A DNA stretch of 6,398 nt. Source: Bacteroidota bacterium. Lineage in GTDB: Bacteria > Bacteroidota > Bacteroidia > UKL13-3. The stretch lies in the NCBI GenBank assembly GCA_947462865.1, contig CANHRW010000119.1, positions 1-6,398 of the forward strand. The letters run 5' to 3'. Both the position numbers and the translations under genes were made by a program. Position 1 is the first letter of the stretch; each line of letters starts with the position of its first letter. Below are positions 1-5,697 of this stretch, in pieces. The notes under the pieces were generated by a model. That model was not told the DNA's origin. It saw only the letters and a list, made by a program, of their open reading frames with translations, and ran no database searches.

Positions 1-3000
1 TAGACACAAACACCGGTGCAGGATTAATAGCCGATTATAAAAGACGAGTGCAGTTTAGTTCACCCATTTTAATTAGCAATACTTTGGGTTATGTCATCAG
101 TATTGAAAATAGCAGCGCCAATTCCATTCAATTAATTTCCAATGAATACGCCAACAATGATGGCGGCAACGATTGGTGTTCATCTATCCGATTTGGCACC
201 TCCAATGTTCGTTCTTATTTTGTAAACGTTGGAACAGGAATTTTATTTAATGCAGACTGGTTGTTTGAGCCCGTGGTTCAGTATGCTTTAACTGCAGATT
301 TCCAAACTACACCTACTTGTTATACCCCCGGTACGCCAATAAACTTTATCAATTATTCTTCTATCATCAATATCAGTAAATTCTACAATTTAAGAACCTT
401 TTTTAACGCCTTGGATAAAAGTTTCCATTGGGATTTAGGAAATGGTATCACAGGGTTTGCCATAGATACTGCTACAACCTATCAAACAACCGGCCCTTAT
501 ACAGTGACATTAACAGACACCATTAGCGGTTATTACATGGATTGTATAGATTTCAAAACAGACACCGTTGAATCTTTACCTGCTACACCAATACCTGGTG
601 GTGGTGGAAATTTCTGTTTGGGCGCTACTGTTACGTTAACTTGCAATACCGTTGCGGGAGCAACCTATGTATGGTCTGGACCAAATGGTTTTAGTTCTAC
701 CAATCAAAACCCAACCATTCAAAATTTTTCAATGTTAAATGCTGGCCAATACGATGTGTATGTGGTGGTAGGCGCTTGTTCAAGTGCAGTTGCCTCGGTT
801 AACTTGGGTTATATAGACCCGCCTGTTGCATTCAGTGATGGCCCCATTTGCTATGGACAAATGTTGAGTTTAAGCACCGGCAGTATTCCAGGTGCAAATT
901 ACACTTGGACTGGGCCTAATGGTTTCAATTCAACCACTCAAAACCCCATCCGCTTAAATTTTTCAAAAGCAGACACAGGTGATTACACCCTAAATGTAAG
1001 CTTAGCTGGTTGTAATTTTTCTGCTACAAGGGTAAATGTAACTGGCAAAGACAATCCTGTTAAACCAAGTGTTGGTAGTGCCATTTCAATTTGCGAAGGT
1101 GGAAATATTAATTTAACAGCTAGTGGTATTTACGCCAATGCTATTTATAACTGGACTGGACCAAGTAATTTTAGTAGCACTCAACAAAACCCAACTATCA
1201 ATGGTGCTGCCACAAACCAAGCAGGAACCTATAGTGTATATGTTAGCAACAACGGTTGTATTTCTCCTTCAGAAAATATCTTGGTGCAAGTAAGCTCAAT
1301 TCCACCTACTCCATTAATAACCAATAATGGCCCACTTTGTGCAGGTCAAACATTGAGCTTGTCTACAGCTGCTGTAGCAGGTGCTGTTTACAATTGGTCT
1401 GGACCAAACGGTTTTAGTTCAAGTGTTCAAAACCCAACTAAAACAAATGTGTCTGCAACCGATGGCGGACTGTATTCATTGTATATCTCTATAAACAGTT
1501 GTAATTCTTCTACCCGTTCAACAAATATCAGTATCAATGCCACTGCTCCAGTTCCTACATTAAGTAGCAATACACCTGTTTGTAATGGCAAAACATTAAC
1601 CCTTTCTGCCTCTACCATTACTGGTGCAACATACAGCTGGACCGGCCCAAATGGTTTTAGCTCAACCTTGCAAAACCCTTCATTAGATACCATTTCAAAA
1701 GCAGCAGAAGGTATTTACGCTGTAACTGCAACTACTCCTAATTGTGGGGTATCGGCTCCTGCAACAATAAATATCAGTGTGTTGGCGCTACCTAGTTTAC
1801 CTGTTGCAAGTAATGCTGGACCAGTATGTGAAGGAAACAGCAGTGGTTTAAGTGTAAATACTATTGCCGGTGTAAATTATGCTTGGTCTGGACCTAATGG
1901 GTTTTCTTCAAGTGCACAAAACCCTACTTTGAGCAATGTGAGCAAATCAATGGCAGGAGAATATACAATAAGTGTGAGTACTCAGGCATGCGGTTTAATG
2001 GCTACTAGTAAAAGTAACTTCATTGTTAGAGCAACACCCAGCATAGCCATCAACACAACAAGTACAAGTTTATGTGAAGGAGATAGTTTCTCCGTAAAGG
2101 TGAGTTCTAACAACGTGGGCCCTAATGTAACTTACAACTGGACTGGTCCAAATAATTATACGGCTTCCGGAAATCAATTATTTATTCAAAATGTAAAATC
2201 GAATGATGCTGGCAGCTTTGTGGTAGTAGCTACCGATTCTGGATGTGCTTCTCAAAGCCTCAGCAGTAACTTGTTTGTAAAGCCAGTTCCTGCAACACCA
2301 GTTATTACAGCTCCTGATGCGGTTTGCGAAGGCGAACGCATAGATTTAAGTACAAGTGCTGTTAATGGTGGGGTGTATGCGTGGTCTGGTCCAAATGGTT
2401 TTAGCAGTAACCTCCGAACCCCATCTATTTTGAGTAGCTCCACCACCAATAGTGGAAGCTATGTGGTATATACTACTTTAAATGGCTGTAAATCTGCAAA
2501 TGAAAACAAAACCATTGTTGTAAACATCAAACCTGCAACCCCAATACTAACCCATAACAATCCTGTTTGTGAAGGTGATTTGGTGAGCATTACCACACCT
2601 TTCTTAAACAAAGCAACCTACAGTTGGGTAGGCCCTAATGCATTTGTATCTAGCAACCAAAATATAGACCTGAGTAATATTCAATTGAACCAAGCCGGAC
2701 AATATGCCTGTGTGGTTATTTTATCAAATTGTTCGAGCGAACCTGCATCAACAAATTTACAAGTAAATGCTGCTCCTAAAGCTCCAAGTGTATCAAGCTT
2801 TCCAATAAATAAATTATGTAGTGGAGATAGTTTACAATTGTATGCGGGCTATGTAGACCAAGCTTTATATAATTGGTCAGGTCCTGCAGGATTTAGTTCT
2901 AATTTACGCGTACCAACCATTAAAAATATACACCAAGGTTATACCGGTAGCTTTCAACTGAGTATTTTAAAAAACGGCTGCAATTCAGCAACTGTTGGGT

Positions 3001-3527
3001 TAGACATTACCGTCAATCCAACACCTAATACTTCAACCATTTCGGGTTTAACCAATGTGCTAAAACTAGATACAACCAGTTACAGTGTAGATGGATTTAG
3101 CAATTCATTTTATAACTGGAAACTAACAGGAGCAACAGTAATGGCAGGCGTTGGCACAAATCAAGTACAAGTGAAATGGCAAACAAAGGGAACACAAAAT
3201 ATACAGGTAACTGAAGTCTCAAACCAAGGTTGCACAGGAACTCCACAAACACTTGAAGTTGTAGTTGATGCTGCTGTTGGATTGTCGACCCTTGAGAACA
3301 ATCCTATTCTGCAAGTTTATCCAGTGCCTTTAAAAGAAAGCATGAAAGTGGTGTTAACTGGCAATAATCGCATTCAAAGTGTTAAAATTTACGCTTTAAA
3401 AGGTGAATTGGTTCTTGAATCTGATCAGCCTGAAATCAATACCCAGCAATTGTCTGCTGGGGTATATATGATTGAAGTATTAGCTACCAATGGAAGTGTT
3501 TACCACAAAAAAGTGTTGAAGCAATAA
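1..3527 (+). CDS. Large T9SS-secreted surface protein with tandem Ig-like and PKD-like domains (5' end outside window)
   Basis: This is the C-terminal part of a secreted, probably cell-surface protein. The frame is open without a stop from position 3 and has no credible start. The GTG at 48 lies inside continuous coding sequence (the preceding codons read ...GLIADYKRR), so the gene begins upstream. Residues below are numbered from that GTG. Residues 1-80 are beta-rich and unrecognised. About 82-172 is PKD-like (WDLGNG around W128). About 181-992 holds ten Ig-like domains. About 993-1076 is another PKD-like domain (W1024, NQGC around C1062). About 1079-1159 is a T9SS type A sorting domain, with VYPVP at 1090-1094, an 'LSAGVYMIEV' stretch and a KKVLKQ end. 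By family knowledge, such a tail directs export through the outer membrane and is usually cleaved on anchoring or release. Adhesion or matrix function is inference; no catalytic domain is visible. The stop lies 2 bp from that of the opposing lipoprotein gene. Confidence 0.93.
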   Translation, partial: DTNTGAGLIADYKRRVQFSSPILISNTLGYVISIENSSANSIQLISNEYANNDGGNDWCSSIRFGTSNVRSYFVNVGTGILFNADWLFEPVVQYALTADFQTTPTCYTPGTPINFINYSSIINISKFYNLRTFFNALDKSFHWDLGNGITGFAIDTATTYQTTGPYTVTLTDTISGYYMDCIDFKTDTVESLPATPIPGGGGNFCLGATVTLTCNTVAGATYVWSGPNGFSSTNQNPTIQNFSMLNAGQYDVYVVVGACSSAVASVNLGYIDPPVAFSDGPICYGQMLSLSTGSIPGANYTWTGPNGFNSTTQNPIRLNFSKADTGDYTLNVSLAGCNFSATRVNVTGKDNPVKPSVGSAISICEGGNINLTASGIYANAIYNWTGPSNFSSTQQNPTINGAATNQAGTYSVYVSNNGCISPSENILVQVSSIPPTPLITNNGPLCAGQTLSLSTAAVAGAVYNWSGPNGFSSSVQNPTKTNVSATDGGLYSLYISINSCNSSTRSTNISINATAPVPTLSSNTPVCNGKTLTLSASTITGATYSWTGPNGFSSTLQNPSLDTISKAAEGIYAVTATTPNCGVSAPATINISVLALPSLPVASNAGPVCEGNSSGLSVNTIAGVNYAWSGPNGFSSSAQNPTLSNVSKSMAGEYTISVSTQACGLMATSKSNFIVRATPSIAINTTSTSLCEGDSFSVKVSSNNVGPNVTYNWTGPNNYTASGNQLFIQNVKSNDAGSFVVVATDSGCASQSLSSNLFVKPVPATPVITAPDAVCEGERIDLSTSAVNGGVYAWSGPNGFSSNLRTPSILSSSTTNSGSYVVYTTLNGCKSANENKTIVVNIKPATPILTHNNPVCEGDLVSITTPFLNKATYSWVGPNAFVSSNQNIDLSNIQLNQAGQYACVVILSNCSSEPASTNLQVNAAPKAPSVSSFPINKLCSGDSLQLYAGYVDQALYNWSGPAGFSSNLRVPTIKNIHQGYTGSFQLSILKNGCNSATVGLDITVNPTPNTSTISGLTNVLKLDTTSYSVDGFSNSFYNWKLTGATVMAGVGTNQVQVKWQTKGTQNIQVTEVSNQGCTGTPQTLEVVVDAAVGLSTLENNPILQVYPVPLKESMKVVLTGNNRIQSVKIYALKGELVLESDQPEINTQQLSAGVYMIEVLATNGSVYHKKVLKQ
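585..3024 (+). repeat. Array of ten tandem Ig-like domain repeats within the surface-protein gene
   Basis: Ten copies of an Ig-like unit are recognised by a W-[ST/V]-GPN-G-F core, usually followed by SS...QNP, then an AG-x-Y strand. The core tryptophan codons start at 672, 906, 1152, 1395, 1638, 1884, 2139, 2382, 2625 and 2874. The spacing is therefore 234-255 bp, most often 243 bp (81 residues). Each copy begins near a C-x-G motif (CLG, CYG, CEG, CAG, CNG, CEG, CEG, CEG, CEG, CSG) and ends with a second cysteine (GC, AC, SC or NC). Copies 7 and 9 are the most diverged around the core. DNA similarity is clear only over the core: 672-697 and 1395-1420 differ at one base. This points to old duplication with local conservation rather than a recent identical expansion. 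Confidence 0.9.
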
Positions 3528-3534
3528 ATTTATT
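3523..3534. other. 12-bp perfect AT palindrome spanning two opposing stop codons
   Basis: AATAAATTTATT is its own reverse complement. It contains the TAA of the surface-protein gene (3525-3527) and, on the other strand, the TAA of the lipoprotein gene (3530-3532). Palindromy is partly forced by two TAA codons facing each other. The all-AT stem has no following T-run, so I do not call it a terminator. Confidence 0.5.
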
Positions 3535-4003
3535 CTTCATTCACACGTTTTAGTTTCACATTACCCACCAACATACTAAAGTCAAGCAACAGATTTTGTT
3601 TGATATGAAAGTCCATGTCTAACTCATCTGGTTGCATGGCCGTTGTTAATGGAGTCAATAACTCTATTTTTCTTTTGCCACAAGGATAACGGCTATCAAA
3701 GTCTCTATCTAACTCACCTATCACTACAAAATGGGTGCTATTGTGTTTTACTCTTGAACTCATAAAGTTTGCTTCACCTATTTGTCCGCTTACTTTATCA
3801 TTTTCAATTACAAATCTACAAGCAATACTACCTAGCGTTTTGTTTAATTCTTTGTCAAACAAATGTCCTTGTCCTACCCATTCTCCTTTAAGATTGGCAA
3901 GCTGAGTCTGTTTATTTTGACCAGAAAGTTCTTGTTTACAAGACCCAAAAATGAGAAGCCAAAAGAGCGCAATCAGCATTCCCCTAATATTCGATTTTTT
4001 CAT
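3530..4003 (-). CDS. Small predicted lipoprotein, family not recognised
   Basis: This encodes a 157-residue protein with a lipoprotein signal peptide: a basic N-terminus (KKSNIR), a hydrophobic stretch at about 8-20, and a lipobox IFGSC with the lipidated cysteine at residue 22. The mature part is about 135 residues. It starts with a polar linker, then a G-x-W-x-G-x-G pattern (GEWVGQG, 40-46) and alternating beta-like strands, with two further cysteines at C62 and C108 that could form a disulfide in the periplasm. The G-x-W opening and size resemble small lipocalin-like beta-barrel lipoproteins, but this is a fold guess, not an assignment. The ATG at 4003 is chosen because it directly precedes the lysine-rich signal peptide. 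The gene diverges from the methyltransferase gene and converges on the surface-protein gene. Confidence 0.85.
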   Translation of the reverse strand: MKKSNIRGMLIALFWLLIFGSCKQELSGQNKQTQLANLKGEWVGQGHLFDKELNKTLGSIACRFVIENDKVSGQIGEANFMSSRVKHNSTHFVVIGELDRDFDSRYPCGKRKIELLTPLTTAMQPDELDMDFHIKQNLLLDFSMLVGNVKLKRVNEE

Positions 4004-4022
4004 GAGTACAAGATCTATTCTG

Positions 4023-4082
4023 GGTTAAATTTAGCTTTTATTTATTCGTGTTTCAAGTCTGTAAAGGTTAATTTGGCTTTTA
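4023..4082 (+). repeat. Imperfect direct repeat in the divergent intergenic region
   Basis: GGTTAAATTTAGCTTTTA (4023-4040) recurs as GGTTAATTTGGCTTTTA (4066-4082), differing by one missing A and one A-to-G change; the copies start 43 bp apart. The first copy covers the -7 candidate of the lipoprotein promoter. The second covers the -33 candidate of the methyltransferase promoter. They could be operator sites for a shared regulator or a small local duplication; the sequence does not decide between these. Confidence 0.5.
4026..4056 (-). promoter_or_regulatory. Candidate Bacteroidota-type promoter for the lipoprotein gene
   Basis: Read on the minus strand, TTG (4056-4054) is followed after 20 bp by TAAATTTA (4033-4026). 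This matches the Bacteroidota pattern TTTG/TTG, about 19-21 bp, TAnnTTTG, except that the final G is A. Transcription would begin roughly 15-20 bp before the ATG at 4003. The assignment rests on pattern match and position only, in an AT-rich region. Confidence 0.35.
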
Positions 4083-4104
4083 CACTTGATTGTTTGTATT
4101 TTTA
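4072..4104 (+). promoter_or_regulatory. Candidate Bacteroidota-type promoter for the methyltransferase gene
   Basis: TTTG (4072-4075) is followed after 21 bp by TATTTTTA (4097-4104), a match to TTTG-N19-21-TAnnTTTG with the last base A instead of G. The expected start point leaves a leader of about 15-20 bp before the ATG at 4127. That leader is A-rich, with no Shine-Dalgarno sequence, as is common in this phylum. It is a pattern-based call only. Confidence 0.35.
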
Positions 4105-4126
4105 CCACAGATAGATAAACAAGTTT

Positions 4127-4831
4127 ATGTTAACCAAAAGACACGATTTTATTCAATATTTTATTAATAAGAATGCCGGGAAAAACTATTTAGAAATAGG
4201 GGTTGATCAAGGAAATGTTTTTTTCTCCATTCAGGTGAAAAATAAAATTGCCGTAGATCCTGAATTTAAATTCGACAATTTTAAAAAACTTACCCGCTAT
4301 ATAGCAAAGCCCAATCGCCCAGCATTGCTTTCAAACCTCAATGCAAAGTATTTTGAAATTACCAGCGACAGCTTTTTTGAAAACCATAAACCAACTGAAA
4401 AATTTGATGTATGCTTTATTGATGGCATGCATGAGTTTGATTATTCTACCCGTGATGCTGTCAATTGTTTGAACCATTTAACAGACAATGGTGTCATTAT
4501 TTTACATGACTGTAATCCATTGAACAAGGAGGAAGAAATTTCTTTTGACGATTGGAAAAAAAGAGGGTTTACTGGTGGCTGGAAAGGCGATGTTTGGAAA
4601 ACCATTGTGTATTTAAAAGCATTCAGAAAAGACCTCAATGTTTGTGTAGTAGATACTGATCAAGGTTTGGGAATTGTAACCAAGAGAAACCCCAATACTC
4701 CTGAAAAACCATACCCATTTAACTTCAAGGACGAAGCTGAAATTCGCAACTTAGATTATGCGTTTTTTGAGCAAAACAGAGTTGCCTTACTTGATTTGGT
4801 TGATGTAGCTACCTACAACAAAAACTTATAA
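4127..4831 (+). CDS. Class I SAM-dependent methyltransferase, Methyltransf_24 type
   Basis: This encodes a 234-residue soluble protein with no signal peptide, predicted to transfer a methyl group from S-adenosylmethionine in the cytoplasm. Its Rossmann-fold motifs are in order. Motif I, LEIGVDQGN, lies at 22-30. An acidic residue ends strand 2 (IAVDP, D44). Motif FDVCFIDGMHEFDY lies at 93-106. Strand 5, GVIILHDCNP, lies at 122-131. The late GDVWK (154-158) and a C-terminal DQGLGIV strand (178-184) complete the fold. The ID-G-x-H and LHD-x-x-P signatures are typical of the Methyltransf_24 group, which includes sugar and small-molecule O-methyltransferases. The substrate cannot be read from the sequence, and no glycan or secondary-metabolite genes adjoin. 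The ATG at 4127 is the natural start, about 23 bp after the -7 candidate. The stop is 11 bp from that of the converging M48 protease gene. Confidence 0.88.
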   Translation: MLTKRHDFIQYFINKNAGKNYLEIGVDQGNVFFSIQVKNKIAVDPEFKFDNFKKLTRYIAKPNRPALLSNLNAKYFEITSDSFFENHKPTEKFDVCFIDGMHEFDYSTRDAVNCLNHLTDNGVIILHDCNPLNKEEEISFDDWKKRGFTGGWKGDVWKTIVYLKAFRKDLNVCVVDTDQGLGIVTKRNPNTPEKPYPFNFKDEAEIRNLDYAFFEQNRVALLDLVDVATYNKNL

Positions 4832-4842
4832 TTTTTAGCCTG

Positions 4843-5682
4843 TTAAGGCAAACTGGCTTTGAACAAAGCATAGCGTTGTGCAAATAATTCTTTATTGCCT
4901 CCACTACCCAAACAACTCCAGGTGGCTTCAATATTATTGACCCTATTGTCTGGATTTGGATGGGTGCTTAAAAACTCAGGAACACGCTGTGAACCTCCTA
5001 TTTTTTGAAAGAAAAATTTAGCTCCTTGTGGATCATAGGGTGTTCCTAGCAAATACCTTACACTGTAATCATCAGCTTCTGTTTCATCTGTCCTGCTAAA
5101 TTTAAGCATGAGTAAATTCTGTGCAAGGGTAGCTACTTGTTGAGTAGTGCCACTTGTAAAAATTTCTATTAAAGCCTGTAAACCATATAGCTTGAGCATT
5201 TGGTTGGCTCCATGCCTTCTGTCTGCATGGGCAATTTCATGACCCAATACCCCTGCCAATTGTGTTTCGTTATCGAGGTATTTGATAATACCCGTATACA
5301 CATAAATAAAACCACCAGGAGTACAAAAAGCATTCAATACACTATCGTTTTTAATGATGCGAATACGCCATGGAAATTCATTTTTATAATAGACTTTTCC
5401 TGAGTTTAAAATATTATTGCGAATGGCATAGAGGTAGCCGTAAGCTGTGGCATATTTGGCAGAATCTAACACCTGATAGTTTTTAGGATCTGATTCAATC
5501 TGATTTGCAGTAGACAAGCCTAATTGGTAATCACGGCTTATATCCATTAATAATCCTACTGCTCCTCCAGGTGCTTTACCACCACACTTATCCGTAAAAC
5601 TTGCGTCTTTTTCGCTTGTACATCCAAATATAAATAAGGCAAAAGCCAAACTGAATAGTATTTTTAATGTTTTCATTTTCAT
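4843..5682 (-). CDS. M48 family zinc metalloprotease, lipoprotein
   Basis: This encodes a 279-residue envelope zinc protease of the BepA/LoiP-like branch of M48, which by family knowledge acts in the periplasm on outer-membrane or damaged envelope proteins. The signal peptide ends in lipobox FIFGC (lipidated C21), so a membrane-anchored periplasmic enzyme is expected. Visible hallmarks are the substrate-strand motif NAF-x-TPGG-x-IYVYTG (117-131), catalytic HEIAH (H148, E149, H152), the downstream third-ligand motif SRTDETEAD with likely ligand E200, and STHPNPDNRV (239-248), which supplies the conserved H241 and R247. All active-site residues are present, so it should be active. C120 stands in the NAF motif where alanine is common. 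M1 (5682) and M3 (5676) are both possible starts; either gives an intact signal peptide. It follows the T9SS protein gene by 15 bp, suggesting co-transcription. No C-terminal TPR domain is present. Confidence 0.95.
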   Translation of the reverse strand: MKMKTLKILFSLAFALFIFGCTSEKDASFTDKCGGKAPGGAVGLLMDISRDYQLGLSTANQIESDPKNYQVLDSAKYATAYGYLYAIRNNILNSGKVYYKNEFPWRIRIIKNDSVLNAFCTPGGFIYVYTGIIKYLDNETQLAGVLGHEIAHADRRHGANQMLKLYGLQALIEIFTSGTTQQVATLAQNLLMLKFSRTDETEADDYSVRYLLGTPYDPQGAKFFFQKIGGSQRVPEFLSTHPNPDNRVNNIEATWSCLGSGGNKELFAQRYALFKASLP

Positions 5683-5697
5683 TGCAAATCAACTAAA

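Noticed and set aside
1..300. Possible enzymatic domain at the visible N-terminal end of the surface protein.
   Set aside because: The segment is beta-rich but shows no catalytic motif I can recognise. The decisive part lies upstream of the window.
1427..2449. Two minus-strand open frames (1427-1693 and 2252-2449) encoding similar LKPFGP-containing peptides.
   Set aside because: They are the antisense reading of the repeated GPNGF core of the Ig-like domains, which explains their mutual similarity. They lie wholly inside a strongly supported gene.
672..2900. Possible CRISPR-like or recently expanded DNA repeat array, because the same core recurs every 243 bp or so.
   Set aside because: The units are coding, too long for CRISPR, differ by insertions of whole codons, and are much less similar outside the core. 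They are protein domain repeats.
3863..4114. Plus-strand open frame of 83 codons running from the lipoprotein gene into the intergenic region.
   Set aside because: It is antisense to the lipoprotein signal-peptide region, has no recognisable protein character, and would overlap both promoter candidates.
4441..4638. Minus-strand open frame inside the methyltransferase gene.
   Set aside because: It is a shadow of a gene with intact conserved motifs, with no independent support.
4838..4849. Small hairpin (GCCT, 4-base loop, AGGC) at the junction of the converging methyltransferase and protease genes, considered as a terminator.
   Set aside because: The stem is only 4 bp, it overlaps the protease stop codon, and neither strand has a T-run after the stem. 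The TTTTT at 4832-4836 precedes it on the plus strand.
5200..5403. Plus-strand open frame inside the M48 protease gene.
   Set aside because: It is antisense to the HEIAH and NAF-x-TPGG region, whose coding sense is certain.
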